The notes: a model not told the origin generated them from the letters alone. Positions 51,771 through 60,690 are shown, counted from the stretch's first letter. The stretch: 64,000 nucleotides of DNA from Plantibacter flavus (GCF_900177615.1 NZ_FXAP01000001.1:564825-628824), one strand, 5' to 3'. Numbers and translations: made by a program.

Positions 51771-53098
51771 CAGCCTTCGAGGTAGACGGTCGGGAGCACG
51801 GGGTCGCCGCGGGTGAGGCTGACGGCCCGGGGTGGCAGTTCCGCTACCGCCTGCGCCCGGTGTTCCCTGGCCTGACGCGTCCCCGCGGCACCGAGGTACT
51901 GCTCGTCCACGAGTCCGCCTTCGACGAGCTGGACCATCAGGGGGCGTTCCGAGGCGGGATCGGCCGCACCCTCGTGTTCGCCCGCAGGACCGTCGCCGAG
52001 GTAGATGCGCTCCTCGCGGGCGATACCGTGCCGATCGTAGGCACGCGCAGCGGTCTTGCGGCCGCCGACGGTCGCCTTCTCGGCTGACTTCTTCGCGACG
52101 CTGATCCAGTCGCCCTGGTCGTCGCGGTGCGCCACGAGCTTGTAGACCATGCCCATGGCGGGGGAGCCGGAGCCGGTGACCACGGAGGTGCCGACACCGT
52201 AGGAGTCGACCGGGGACGCGGCCAGGGCCGCGACGGCGTGCTCGTCGAGGTCGTTGGTGACCGTGATGCGGGTCGACGTGGCGCCGAGTTCGTCGAGGAG
52301 GCGGCGGACCTGGCCGACGACGATCGGCAGATCGCCGGAGTCGATGCGCACGGCTCCGAGCTCCGGGCCGGCGAGGCGCACGCCGAGTCGCACGGCCTCC
52401 TCGATGTCGTAGGTGTCGACGAGCAGCGTTGTACCGGCGCCCATCGTGTCGATCTGGGCTCGGAAGGCGTCCTCTTCGGAGTCGTGCAGGAGGGTGAAGG
52501 AGTGCGCGGCCGTCCCCATCGTCGGGATGCCCCAGCTGCGTCCGGCCTCGAGGTTCGAGGTGGCGCTGAAGCCGGCGATGTACGCTGCCCGGGCTGCGGC
52601 GATGGCCGACCGCTCGCCCGTCCGACGGGAGCCCATCTCGGCCAGGGGGCGGCTGCCCGCCGCTGAGGTCATGCGCGCGGCGGCCGTGGCGACGGCGCTG
52701 TCGTAGTTGAACACGCTGAGCGCCAAGGTCTCGAGGATGACGGCTTCGGCGAACGTGCCCTCCACGACCAGGATCGGCGAACCGGGGAAGAAGACCTCGC
52801 CCTCGCGGTAGCCCCAGATCGATCCCGAGAAGCGGTAGTCGGCGAGCCAGTCGAGCGCCGTCGTGCTGACGACGCCCTCCTCGCGCAGCCACTCGAGTTC
52901 CGATTCGCCGAAGCGGAAGTGCTTGAGCAGTTCGAGGAATCGGCCCGTGCCGGCCACGACGCCGTAGCGACGGCCGCCGGAGAGGCGTCTGGCGAACAGC
53001 TCGAACAGGCACTCCCGATCCGCGGTGCCGCGGTGGAGGGCGGCGTCCAGCATCGTGAGTTCGTATCGGTCGGTGAGGAGAGCTGAGGACTCGTGCAC
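51770..53098 (-). CDS. pncB: Nicotinate phosphoribosyltransferase
   Basis: A 442-residue enzyme of NAD salvage that joins nicotinate to PRPP. It has the start LLTDRYELTMLDAALHRG, a middle FSATSNLEAGRSWGIPTMGTAAHSF containing the catalytic His region, RIDSGDLP and VVTGSGSPAMGMVYKL. Length matches the actinobacterial form. The GTG start at 53098 is preceded by TAGGCT with six-base spacing. Divergent from murI. Confidence 0.93.
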   Translation of the reverse strand: MHESSALLTDRYELTMLDAALHRGTADRECLFELFARRLSGGRRYGVVAGTGRFLELLKHFRFGESELEWLREEGVVSTTALDWLADYRFSGSIWGYREGEVFFPGSPILVVEGTFAEAVILETLALSVFNYDSAVATAAARMTSAAGSRPLAEMGSRRTGERSAIAAARAAYIAGFSATSNLEAGRSWGIPTMGTAAHSFTLLHDSEEDAFRAQIDTMGAGTTLLVDTYDIEEAVRLGVRLAGPELGAVRIDSGDLPIVVGQVRRLLDELGATSTRITVTNDLDEHAVAALAASPVDSYGVGTSVVTGSGSPAMGMVYKLVAHRDDQGDWISVAKKSAEKATVGGRKTAARAYDRHGIAREERIYLGDGPAGEHEGAADPASERPLMVQLVEGGLVDEQYLGAAGTRQAREHRAQAVAELPPRAVSLTRGDPVLPTVYLEG

Positions 53099-53104
53099 CC
53101 GTTC

Positions 53105-53110
53105 AGCCTA
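53105..53110 (-). promoter_or_regulatory. -10 box TAGGCT of pncB, leaderless type
   Basis: On the minus strand TAGGCT ends six bases before the GTG of pncB. Confidence 0.6.
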
Positions 53111-53171
53111 GCCGCGAGCGTGCTCGGAACGTGGTGATCGGTCGGTCAGCGACGTCCATCGGCAGGGACGG

Positions 53172-53177
53172 TAGGCT
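53172..53177 (+). promoter_or_regulatory. -10 box TAGGCT of murI, near-leaderless
   Basis: TAGGCT ends eight bases before the GTG of murI, giving at most a one- or two-base leader. Same hexamer as the divergent pncB promoter. Confidence 0.55.
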
Positions 53178-53185
53178 GGGTCATC

Positions 53186-54031
53186 GTGAACGACGCACCC
53201 ATCGGCATCTTCGACTCCGGCGTCGGCGGACTCACGGTGGCGAGAGCGGTCAGCGACCAGCTCCCCGCCGAGTCCGTGATCTACATCGGCGACACGGCCC
53301 ACTCGCCCTACGGCCCGAAGCCCATCGCCGACGTGCGGCGCTACTCGCTCGAGGTCCTCGACTCGCTCGTCGACCAGGGCGTGAAGATGCTGGTGATCGC
53401 CTGCAACACCGCATCGGCGGCGATGCTCCGCGATGCACGCGAACGCTACTCGGTGCCGGTGGTCGAGGTGATCCAGCCCGCTGTGCGGACCGCGGTCCGG
53501 AGCACGAGGAACGGGCGCATCGGCGTCATCGGGACCGAGGGCACGATCAACTCGCGGGCGTATCAGGACCTCTTCGAGGTCAATCCCGAGCTGACGGTGT
53601 TCGGCCAGGCCTGCCCCCGGTTCGTGGAGTTCGTGGAGGCCGGCGTCACGACCGGCCCCGACCTCCTCGAGGCCGCGGAGGAGTACCTGGCCCCGCTCCG
53701 GCACGCCGGCGTCGACACCGTGGTCCTCGGATGCACCCACTACCCCTTCCTCAAGGGCGCGATCAGTTACGTGATGGGTCCGCAGGTGTCGCTCGTCTCG
53801 AGCGACACCGAGACCGCGAACGACGTCTACCGCGTGCTCGTCACCCGTGACCTGCTGCGCGACAGCAGCGAACCTGCCACCCACCGGTACGAGGCGACCG
53901 GGAGCAGTGCCGACGACTTCATCGCCCTCGCCAACCGTCTGATGGGTCGGGAGATCTCCACCGTCTCGCTCGTCCAGACCGGCGTCATCGACCTTCCATC
54001 CCACCAGTTCGAGGAGCACATCCATGAGTGA
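53186..54031 (+). CDS. murI: Glutamate racemase
   Basis: A 281-residue enzyme making D-glutamate for peptidoglycan. [17 protein letters not shown] starts it; the two catalytic Cys are Cys73 ([10 protein letters not shown]) and Cys183 (LGCTHYPFL) with His185. GTG start, first of a three-gene operon: it overlaps rph by eight bases, and rph overlaps rdgB. This murI-rph-rdgB order is common in actinobacteria. Confidence 0.95.
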   Translation: MNDAPIGIFDSGVGGLTVARAVSDQLPAESVIYIGDTAHSPYGPKPIADVRRYSLEVLDSLVDQGVKMLVIACNTASAAMLRDARERYSVPVVEVIQPAVRTAVRSTRNGRIGVIGTEGTINSRAYQDLFEVNPELTVFGQACPRFVEFVEAGVTTGPDLLEAAEEYLAPLRHAGVDTVVLGCTHYPFLKGAISYVMGPQVSLVSSDTETANDVYRVLVTRDLLRDSSEPATHRYEATGSSADDFIALANRLMGREISTVSLVQTGVIDLPSHQFEEHIHE

Positions 54032-54758
54032 CATCGCGCGCGCCGACGGCCGCACCAACGACCAGCTGCGTCCCATCACGATCGAGCGCGGCTGGAGCGA
54101 GCAGGCCGAGGGGTCGGCACTCATCAGCTTCGGCCGGACGAAGGTGCTCTGCACGGCCTCGTTCACCAACGGCGTGCCGCGCTGGCTGAACGGCAAGGGT
54201 CGTGGCTGGGTCACCGCGGAGTACGCGATGCTGCCCCGTTCCACCAACGAGCGGATGGACCGTGAAGCGGTCAAGGGGAAGATCGGCGGTCGTACCCACG
54301 AGATCTCGCGACTCATCGGTCGGAGCCTCCGCGCCGTGATCGACACCAAGGCCCTCGGCGAGAACACGATCGTCATCGACTGCGACGTCCTGCAGGCGGA
54401 CGGTGGCACCCGCACAGCGGCGATCACCGGCGCCTACGTCGCCCTCGCCGATGCGATCGAGTGGGCGCGCGGCAAGAAGTTCATCTCGCAGAAGGCGTCG
54501 CCCCTCACGGACAGCGTCTCGGCCGTCTCGGTCGGCATCATCGACGGTGTGCCCATGCTCGACCTCGCCTACGTCGAGGACGTGCGCGCCGAGACCGACA
54601 TGAACGTCGTCGTCACTGGCGGCGGATCGTTCGTCGAAGTGCAGGGGACGGCCGAGGGCGCCCCGTTCGACCGCCGCGAACTCGACTCCCTGCTCGACCT
54701 CGCCGTCGGTGGCGCTGCGTCGCTCAAGGCCATCCAGTTCGAGGCCCTCGGACGCTGA
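54024..54758 (+). CDS. rph: Ribonuclease PH
   Basis: A 244-residue phosphorolytic 3'-5' exoribonuclease that trims tRNA 3' ends. Typical motifs are [28 protein letters not shown], the phosphate-binding [18 protein letters not shown] and [20 protein letters not shown]. Length is standard. Starts inside murI (ATGAGTGA overlap), indicating coupling. Confidence 0.95.
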   Translation: MSDIARADGRTNDQLRPITIERGWSEQAEGSALISFGRTKVLCTASFTNGVPRWLNGKGRGWVTAEYAMLPRSTNERMDREAVKGKIGGRTHEISRLIGRSLRAVIDTKALGENTIVIDCDVLQADGGTRTAAITGAYVALADAIEWARGKKFISQKASPLTDSVSAVSVGIIDGVPMLDLAYVEDVRAETDMNVVVTGGGSFVEVQGTAEGAPFDRRELDSLLDLAVGGAASLKAIQFEALGR

Positions 54759-55393
54759 TGGGCGTCGAGATCGTCCTCGCGACGCACAACCAGCACAAGG
54801 TCGAGGAGTTCCAGCGGCTCGTCAGCCGCGACGTCCCCGGGATCACGGTCCTCGCCTACGACGGCCCGGAGCCCGTCGAGGACGGAACGACCTTCAGCGA
54901 GAACGCGTTGATCAAGGCGCGGGTCGCCGCCGCCCACACCGGCTCCATCGCGCTCGCCGACGACTCCGGCATCGGCGTCGAGATCCTGGGTGGATCGCCG
55001 GGTATCTTCTCGGCGCGCTGGGCCGGCTCGCAGCACGACGCGACCGCGAACCTCGCCCTCCTCCTCGATCAGCTGCGGGACGTGCACGAGGAGCATCGTG
55101 CCGCCTGGTTCGCCTGCCACCTCGCCCTCGTGGTGCCACCGGGGATCGATGGGATGGAGCCGTTCGAGCACGTCGCCGTCGGCACCTGGCGCGGAACCCT
55201 CGCGACGGAGCCGAGCGGGACGAACGGCTTCGGGTACGACCCGGCGTTCATCCCGGACGGCGAGCGACGGACGGCGGCGGAGCTGTCACCGGCGGAGAAG
55301 AACGAGCTGAGCCACCGCGCGCTCGCCTTCCGAGCACTCGTCCCGGTGCTGCAGCGGCTCGTGCCCGAGGAGCCCGCCTCGACCGCCAGCTGA
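54758..55393 (+). CDS. rdgB: XTP/dITP diphosphatase (RdgB/HAM1)
   Basis: A 211-residue house-cleaning pyrophosphatase that removes XTP, ITP and dITP. IVLATHNQHKVEEF, TFSENALIKARVAA, ALADDSGIGVEILGGSPG, and the C-terminal GTNGFGYDPAFIPDG and LSHRALAFRAL are diagnostic. The ATG overlaps the rph stop by one base (TGATG); the longer open frame is a shadow of rph. Confidence 0.94.
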   Translation: MGVEIVLATHNQHKVEEFQRLVSRDVPGITVLAYDGPEPVEDGTTFSENALIKARVAAAHTGSIALADDSGIGVEILGGSPGIFSARWAGSQHDATANLALLLDQLRDVHEEHRAAWFACHLALVVPPGIDGMEPFEHVAVGTWRGTLATEPSGTNGFGYDPAFIPDGERRTAAELSPAEKNELSHRALAFRALVPVLQRLVPEEPASTAS

Positions 55394-55455
55394 GCATGAT
55401 ACTCAGGACCATTCCTATCTCGGCATGAACCCTTCCGCGGGCGCTGGGAAGCTCC

Positions 55456-55461
55456 TACGGT
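55456..55461 (+). promoter_or_regulatory. -10 box TACGGT before the cation efflux gene
   Basis: TACGGT ends nine bases before the ATG at 55471, consistent with a very short or absent leader. Confidence 0.4.
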
Positions 55462-55470
55462 TGATGCATC

Positions 55471-56382
55471 ATGGGTCACGATCACGCACACGCCGGCACC
55501 GCCAACCGCAGGAGACTCGCGGTGGCGATCGCCATCATCGCGACCGTCCTCGTAGTCGAACTCGTCGGCGCCTGGGTGAGCGGTTCGCTGTCCCTCCTCG
55601 CCGACGCCGGGCACATGCTGTCCGACCTCACCGGGCTGATCATCGCGCTCGTCGCCACGATCGTCGCCGCCCGACCGGCCACCGACCGCCAGACCTTCGG
55701 GTATCAGCGCGCGGAGGTGTTCGGCGCGCTCATCAACGCGCTCATCCTGATCGCCGTCGCGGTGTCGGTCCTCATCGAGGGCGTGTCCCGCCTCGTCGAG
55801 CCGGCGGACGCGGAGGTCAAGAGCCTGCCGATGTTGATCGTCGCCGTCATCGGTCTCGTGGCGAACCTCGCCGCCCTCCAGGTGCTGCGCGGTGGCCGTG
55901 ACACGTCGATCAACATGCGCGGTGCCTACCTCGAGGTCCTCGGCGACCTCCTCGGTTCGATCGCCGTGATCATCGCCGCGGTGGTCATCATGGCGACGGG
56001 TTTCGCTCAGGCGGATGCCATCGCATCGCTCGCGATCGCCGCGATGATCGTGCCGCGGGCGTGGTCGTTGCTCCGCGACGTCGTCCACGTCCTCAGCGAG
56101 TCCGCACCGTCCGACACGGACGTGCAGGAGATCAGGGACCATCTGCTCGGCACCGAGGGGGTCGTCGCCGTCCACGACGTCCACGTCTGGCAGATCACGT
56201 CCGGCCAGCCCGTCTTCTCAGCACACGTCGTCGTCGAGCAGCAGGTGTTCGCCGATGGTGGCACGGGGGAGCTGCTCGACCGTCTCGGTTCGTGCCTCCA
56301 CGACCACTTCGACGTCGAGCACTCGACGTTCCAGCTGGAACCCGAGGAACACGCCTCGCATGAGGAGTCGCACCACCGCTGA
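55471..56382 (+). CDS. Cation diffusion facilitator, CzcD/ZnT-like
   Basis: A 303-residue antiporter with six helices and a cytosolic C-terminal domain. Helix II carries the metal motif His48/Asp52 (LADAGHMLSD). In helix V the usual HxxxD reads LEVLGD, with Glu155 in place of His and Asp159 kept, which could alter metal preference away from strict zinc. It begins His-rich (MGHDHAHAG) and ends EEHASHEESHHR. No metal-responsive repressor is adjacent. Confidence 0.86.
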   Translation: MGHDHAHAGTANRRRLAVAIAIIATVLVVELVGAWVSGSLSLLADAGHMLSDLTGLIIALVATIVAARPATDRQTFGYQRAEVFGALINALILIAVAVSVLIEGVSRLVEPADAEVKSLPMLIVAVIGLVANLAALQVLRGGRDTSINMRGAYLEVLGDLLGSIAVIIAAVVIMATGFAQADAIASLAIAAMIVPRAWSLLRDVVHVLSESAPSDTDVQEIRDHLLGTEGVVAVHDVHVWQITSGQPVFSAHVVVEQQVFADGGTGELLDRLGSCLHDHFDVEHSTFQLEPEEHASHEESHHR

Positions 56383-56435
56383 CGCGTGGGCGGTCCGGCC
56401 GTGGCGACCGCTCGTGCGGGCGGCGCCACCGGTGA

Positions 56436-57182
56436 TCAGACCGTGTCGTTCCCGCGGTCGCGCTTGAAGACGTCCTGGTCGGCGAGCTTCGAAGCCGCGG
56501 CCCGACGCTCCTCCTCGGTGATGGTGCCCTGCAGCGCCTTCGCCTTCCGGCTCGACTGGATGTAGTGCCAGGTGGTCGGGATGAGGGTGAGGACGACGGC
56601 TCCGATGAGGATGACGTCGATGTAGTTCTGCACGAAGGTGGCGACCGGGGGGATGTATCCGAGCAGGTAGCCGAAGAAGGTGAGCCCGGCGCCCCAGATG
56701 AGCGCGCCGATGAGGTTGTAGAGCGAGTACTTCTTGTAGTTCATGTGGCCGATGCCGGCCGCGACCGGGGCGAAGGTCCGGACGATCGGCACGAAGCGCG
56801 CCAGGATGACCGCGAGAGCGCCGAAGCGCTCGAAGAAGGCGTTCGTCCGTTCGACGTTCTTGATGCTGAAGAGGCCGGACTCCTTGCGTTCGAACACCTT
56901 CGGCCCGAGTTTGTGCCCGATGAGGTATCCGACCTCGCCGCCGAGGAACGCGGCGAACCCGATCGCGAGGCAGACCCACCAGATGTCGATCTCGATGACG
57001 CGGGCGGAGCCGAACGCGAGGAGGCCGGTGATGACGAGCAGGGTGTCGCCGGGGAGCAGGAATCCGACGAGGAGGCCGGTCTCGGCGAAGACGATCGCGC
57101 AGACCACGACGAGGGCCCAGGGACCGACGGCCGTGATGATGCCCTCCGGGTCGAGCCAGGGGATGAGGGCGGTGTGGACCAT
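56436..57182 (-). CDS. DedA family membrane protein
   Basis: A 248-residue VTT/SNARE-associated-domain protein with about five helices. The family's marks are ETGLLVGFLLPGDTLL, GEVGYLIGHKLG and the loop ARFVPIVRTFAPVAAGIGHM with its conserved Arg, followed by the re-entrant GALIWG. DedA proteins flip lipid carriers or phospholipids; polyprenyl-phosphate recycling is plausible. ATG with CAGGAG upstream. Confidence 0.9.
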   Translation of the reverse strand: MVHTALIPWLDPEGIITAVGPWALVVVCAIVFAETGLLVGFLLPGDTLLVITGLLAFGSARVIEIDIWWVCLAIGFAAFLGGEVGYLIGHKLGPKVFERKESGLFSIKNVERTNAFFERFGALAVILARFVPIVRTFAPVAAGIGHMNYKKYSLYNLIGALIWGAGLTFFGYLLGYIPPVATFVQNYIDVILIGAVVLTLIPTTWHYIQSSRKAKALQGTITEEERRAAASKLADQDVFKRDRGNDTV

Positions 57183-57234
57183 GCGGAGCTCCTGCTGTAG
57201 GGGGAGGGATGGAACGGCGTACGACGATGTCGCG

Positions 57235-57316
57235 TGCGGGAGAAGGGACTTGAACCCTCACGCTCGAAAGCACAGGAACCTAAATCCTGCGTGTCTGCCA
57301 ATTCCACCACTCCCGC
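57235..57316 (-). tRNA. tRNA-Leu (TAG)
   Basis: On the minus strand a class II cloverleaf: acceptor GCGGGAG/CTCCCGC, anticodon loop TTTAGGT (anticodon TAG) closed by CAGGA/TCCTG, a long variable arm and T-loop TTCAAGT. The CCA is not encoded. Confidence 0.95.
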
Positions 57317-57325
57317 GGCCCGCTC

Positions 57326-57331
57326 AGTCTA
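57326..57331 (-). promoter_or_regulatory. -10 box TAGACT of tRNA-Leu
   Basis: On the minus strand TAGACT ends nine bases before the mature tRNA 5' end. No convincing -35 is visible. Confidence 0.5.
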
Positions 57332-57403
57332 CGGGAGCGAGGTCGGGAACGTCCTGAGCTTCGGGGGAGGAGCCATGGACAGCGGAGCCCGGGTCGGCCC
57401 GTG

Positions 57404-57409
57404 TATGCT
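57404..57409 (+). promoter_or_regulatory. -10 box TATGCT of the trp leader
   Basis: TATGCT ends seven bases before the ATG of the leader peptide, so the attenuator transcript probably starts at the peptide's first codon. Confidence 0.6.
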
Positions 57410-57416
57410 CGGCACC

Positions 57417-57458
57417 ATGCGAACGACGTGTGCAACGAGCTGGTGGCCCGCCTCCTAG
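57417..57458 (+). CDS. trpL: trp operon leader peptide
   Basis: A 13-residue peptide, MRTTCATSWWPAS, with tandem Trp codons TGG TGG at 57441-57446 and a TAG stop inside the first attenuator hairpin. It has no ribosome site and appears leaderless. Stalling at the Trp codons when charged tRNA-Trp is scarce would free segment 2 (57457-57462) to pair with segment 3. Length, Trp position and downstream structure match bacterial trp leaders. Confidence 0.85.
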   Translation: MRTTCATSWWPAS

Positions 57459-57520
57459 GCGGACCGCGCACGTGCACACACGACGACTCGACCGCCTGAC
57501 AGGGCGGTCGTTCTCGTTCG
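57448..57520 (+). promoter_or_regulatory. trp transcription attenuator
   Basis: Four segments are visible. Segment 1 CCGCCT (57448-57453) pairs with segment 2 AGGCGG (57457-57462); segment 3 CGACCGCC (57489-57496) pairs with segment 4 GGCGGTCG (57503-57510), followed by TTCTCGTT, as the terminator. Segment 2 can instead pair with CCGCCT in segment 3 (57492-57497) as antiterminator. Alternative pairing with ribosome stalling on Trp codons is the standard attenuation design. Confidence 0.8.
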
Positions 57521-57559
57521 GAGGCCCTGTCGGATCGGTCCCAGCCTGAGGACACCACC

Positions 57560-59473
57560 ATGACCACCCTGCTCCACCGCGTGCTGCACGCCGGCCCCGA
57601 CTTCCCGTTCGCGGTGCTCCGCCGACACGGCAGCGACGCCGTCGACCTCTACACGGGCGACGTCGTCGACGTCGAGTCGCTCGCCGACATCCCGCTCGGA
57701 GCCACCGGCGACGACCACCAGCCCGAGGTCCTCACCCTCGTGCCCTATCGCCAGGTGCGCGAGCGCGGCTTTGCGGCGATGGACGACGGCGCTCCGCTGC
57801 GCTGCCTCGTGGTGAGCGAGCGTGAGACGGTGACGCTCGACGAGGTGCTCGAGCGACTCCCCGCCGACGCGGTCCCGCTGGTCGACGGCGGGTTCGACGT
57901 CTCCGACGAGGACTACGCGTCGATCGTGCGCCGCGTCATCGAGGATGAGATCGGACGCGGCGAGGGCGCCAACTTCGTCATCCGCCGCGAGTTCACCGCG
58001 ACGACCGAGGTGCCGGCCGAGCGCGCCGTCCTCGCGTGGTTGCGCGCGCTCCTGTCGGGGGAGACCGGCGCCTACTGGACCTTCGCCGTGCACACGCCGG
58101 GCGTCTCGATGGCCGGCGCGACGCCCGAGCGCCACGTCGCGGTCGCCCGCGACGCGACGACCGGTGAACGCACCGTCACCATGAACCCCATCAGCGGCAC
58201 CTTCCGCCACCCACGCTCCGGCGCGACCGGCGACGACTTCCGCGCGTTCCTCGGCGACGTCAAGGAGACCGAGGAACTCTTCATGGTCGTCGACGAGGAG
58301 ATGAAGATGATGAGCCGGGTGTGCGCCTCCGGTGGACGCATCCTCGGCCCCTACGTCAAGCAGATGTCGCGCCTCACCCACACCGAGTACCTGCTCGCCG
58401 GGACGAGCGAACTCGACGTCCGCGAGGTCCTGCGGTTGACGATGTTCGCACCGACGGTCACCGGCTCGCCCATGCAGAACGCGTGTTCGGTCATCGCCCG
58501 CCACGAGCGGAACGCGCGCGGCTACTACTCCGGCGTGCTCGCGCTGTTCACCCCGGTGGGCGACGGCGACTACGAACTCGACGCACCGATCCTCATCCGC
58601 ACCGCCTATGTCGACGACGCGGGTCTCGTCCGCGTTCCCGCCGGTGCGACGCTCGTCCGTCACTCGGATCCCGAGTCGGAGGTCGCCGAGACGGCGGCGA
58701 AGGCGGCCGGCGTGTTGACCGCGCTCGGCGTCATGGCACCCGCCGAGCTCGGCCCGACCGTCGACCTCGCGGCGGAACCCGGAGTACAGGACGCGCTCCG
58801 AGCGCGGAACGAACGGTTGGCGTCCTTCTGGTTGCAGCCGCAGCACCCGGCGCCCGTCGGTTCGCTGTCGGGCCGTACCGCGGTCATCGTCGACGCCGAG
58901 GACGAGTTCACCGCGATGCTCGCCCACCAGCTGCGTCACTTCGGGATGACCGTCAGCGTTGAGCACTGGTCGGCGGTGACCGACGCGCTCGTGGACGTCG
59001 ACCTCCTCGTCGCCGGTCCGGGTCCGGGCGACCCGCTCGACCTCGCCGACCCGCGCGTCCGCCGGATGCACGAGATCGTGTCCGCGCGCCTCGCCGCCGG
59101 GGCGCCACTGCTCGCCGTCTGCTTGAGTCACCAGGTGCTGGCGATCCAGCTCGGGCTGCCGATCGAACGCCTCGACGCGCCCCGACAGGGGCTGCAGCTC
59201 GACCTCGACCTCTTCGGTGAGCAGTCGCTGATCGGGTTCTACAACACCTTCACCGCACGGCTGGCGGGTGAGGCTCCGGTCGGTGGGGTCGAGATCGCCG
59301 CCGATGCTGCGTCTGGCGACGTGTTCGCGATGCGTGGTCGCGGGTTCGCGTCGGTCCAGGGGCACCTCGAGTCGGTGCTGTCGCGCGACGGGCTCCGGAC
59401 CCTCGGGTCGCTCGCGGGCCACGCGCTCGCGGGTGTCGCGTCCGGGCGATCGGCTGCCCCCGTCGGCTCCTGA
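57560..59473 (+). CDS. Anthranilate synthase TrpE-TrpG fusion (PhzE-like)
   Basis: A 637-residue fusion. Residues 1-430 are a chorismate-binding domain (NPISGTFRHPR, DEEMKMMSRVC, FAPTVTGSPMQNA, RGYYSGVLALF); residues about 440-630 are a class I glutamine amidotransferase with Cys521 (AVCLSHQ, Ser where most have Gly), His602 and Glu604 (QGHLES). The layout matches PhzE, which makes ADIC, and single-chain anthranilate synthases. The Trp-codon attenuator upstream argues for a tryptophan-pathway role, and no phenazine genes follow. The ATG has no strong ribosome site. Confidence 0.85.
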   Translation: MTTLLHRVLHAGPDFPFAVLRRHGSDAVDLYTGDVVDVESLADIPLGATGDDHQPEVLTLVPYRQVRERGFAAMDDGAPLRCLVVSERETVTLDEVLERLPADAVPLVDGGFDVSDEDYASIVRRVIEDEIGRGEGANFVIRREFTATTEVPAERAVLAWLRALLSGETGAYWTFAVHTPGVSMAGATPERHVAVARDATTGERTVTMNPISGTFRHPRSGATGDDFRAFLGDVKETEELFMVVDEEMKMMSRVCASGGRILGPYVKQMSRLTHTEYLLAGTSELDVREVLRLTMFAPTVTGSPMQNACSVIARHERNARGYYSGVLALFTPVGDGDYELDAPILIRTAYVDDAGLVRVPAGATLVRHSDPESEVAETAAKAAGVLTALGVMAPAELGPTVDLAAEPGVQDALRARNERLASFWLQPQHPAPVGSLSGRTAVIVDAEDEFTAMLAHQLRHFGMTVSVEHWSAVTDALVDVDLLVAGPGPGDPLDLADPRVRRMHEIVSARLAAGAPLLAVCLSHQVLAIQLGLPIERLDAPRQGLQLDLDLFGEQSLIGFYNTFTARLAGEAPVGGVEIAADAASGDVFAMRGRGFASVQGHLESVLSRDGLRTLGSLAGHALAGVASGRSAAPVGS

Positions 59474-59485
59474 GCGTCATGCACT

Positions 59486-59518
59486 GCCTGGGTGGTCGGT
59501 GACGCCGATCGCCCAGGC
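59486..59518. terminator. Terminator after the anthranilate synthase gene
   Basis: A 14-bp stem with two G-T type pairs (59486-59499 with 59505-59518) lies 13 bases past the stop, before the end of the convergent nnrE. Confidence 0.65.
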
Positions 59519-59541
59519 GACGGGCCGGGCTGAGCAGTCGG

Positions 59542-60285
59542 TCAGGCGTCCGCCTGGTCGAGCGTCGTGAACGGTGTGACGTCGGCCAGCTGCGGGCCGA
59601 GGCCGATGTCGATCAGTCGGACGTCGCCGGCGTAGGCCGAGCCGGGCGGGATGAGGAGCCCGGCCTTCACCGCGCCGAAGGTGACCGTGACCTCCGCCGG
59701 CAGGACGGCACCCTCGGGGACGCTTCCCTCGTCGGGGTCGATGCCGCTCGGGACGTCCACGGCGACCACCGTCGGTCCGCCGGAGTTCTGCACGACCGGT
59801 AGGACCGCCTCGACGATCGCCTTCGGCGCACCGCGCAGGGTGGGGTTCCGGCTTGCCCCGATCCCGAAGACGGCATCGACGACGATCGCAGCGCCCTTGG
59901 CTTCGTCGGCGGTGTCGTCCGGTTCGGCGGGGGAGTTCATGAGGAAGCGGACACCGGCCTCGACCGCCGCGGCGTAGCCCGCCTCGTGCGCGTGGTCGCC
60001 GGTCCTGGCCACGACGAGGTCGATCGGGACGTCGTCCGGACCGGTCGTGCCGGCGAGCTCTGCCGCCGCGAACAGGGCGTCACCGCCGTTGTCGCCTGAG
60101 CCGACGAGCAGCAGGATCTTCCAGACGTCGGGTGCCTCGCCCTCGAGGCCCTCCGCGCGATCGGCGAGGACCGTCCGCAGTTCTTCGGCGAGTCCGTGGG
60201 CGGCTCGCGCCGTGAGCGGTTCCCCGGCGTCCAAGAGTGGTGCCTCTGCGGCTCGGACCTGGTCTGCGGTGTAGCCGTTGATCAT
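59542..60285 (-). CDS. nnrE: NAD(P)H-hydrate epimerase
   Basis: A 247-residue YjeF-N domain protein that epimerises damaged NAD(P)HX so it can be repaired. Motifs: VRAAEAPLLDAGE, LLVGSGDNGGDALFAA, IVVDAVFGIGA and AVDVPSGIDPDEGSV. The dehydratase domain NnrD often fused to it is absent. ATG at 60285 (INGYTADQ) fits family length; AAGAGT with seven-base spacing may be its -10. Confidence 0.88.
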   Translation of the reverse strand: MINGYTADQVRAAEAPLLDAGEPLTARAAHGLAEELRTVLADRAEGLEGEAPDVWKILLLVGSGDNGGDALFAAAELAGTTGPDDVPIDLVVARTGDHAHEAGYAAAVEAGVRFLMNSPAEPDDTADEAKGAAIVVDAVFGIGASRNPTLRGAPKAIVEAVLPVVQNSGGPTVVAVDVPSGIDPDEGSVPEGAVLPAEVTVTFGAVKAGLLIPPGSAYAGDVRLIDIGLGPQLADVTPFTTLDQADA

Positions 60286-60380
60286 GGCGCCCACTCTTCC
60301 GGCTCGGGTCGACCGCCGCAAGCGGTTGCGGCGTGGGACCAGCACAGGAATCACCTCTGGATCCTGGCGTGTGCCAGGGC

Positions 60381-60386
60381 TACCAT
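60381..60386 (+). promoter_or_regulatory. -10 box TACCAT, leaderless type
   Basis: TACCAT ends six bases before the ATG at 60393, matching the arrangement at the DUF3039 gene, and chooses that ATG over an upstream one in the same frame. Confidence 0.55.
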
Positions 60387-60392
60387 GCCTGC

Positions 60393-60665
60393 ATGTGCCG
60401 GAACATCCACACCCTTCACAATTTCGAGCCGGCGGCGACCGACGACGAGGTCGAGGCCGCGGCGCTCCAGTACGTGCGGAAGATCAGCGGGTCGACGAAG
60501 CCGTCCCAGGCGAACGCTGAGGCCTTCGAACGGGCGGTCGCGGAGATCGCCCACATCACCCGCCACCTGCTCGAGGACCTCGTGACGACCGCCCCGCCGA
60601 AGGATCGCGAGGTCGAGGCGCAGAAGGCGAAGGAGCGTTCGGCGAAGCGGTTCGCCACGGTGTGA
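60393..60665 (+). CDS. DUF2277 family protein
   Basis: A 90-residue protein starting MCRNIHTLHNFEPAATDDEV, the invariant opening of DUF2277. The rest is helical (AAALQYVRKISGSTKPSQAN, FERAVAEIAHITRHLLEDL) with a basic end. Small, soluble and of unknown function. The ATG at 60393 is set by the family's MCRNI start. Confidence 0.88.
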   Translation: MCRNIHTLHNFEPAATDDEVEAAALQYVRKISGSTKPSQANAEAFERAVAEIAHITRHLLEDLVTTAPPKDREVEAQKAKERSAKRFATV

Positions 60666-60690
60666 GCGAGACCGCCGGGTCCCGACCGGG

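Noticed and set aside
57234-57458. 75-codon frame running from tRNA-Leu into the leader peptide
   Set aside because: Its first part lies antisense in a tRNA; only the last 13 codons with their own promoter are real.
57560-59473. Start of a phenazine cluster
   Set aside because: Followed by nnrE on the opposite strand and no phz genes; attenuator has Trp codons.
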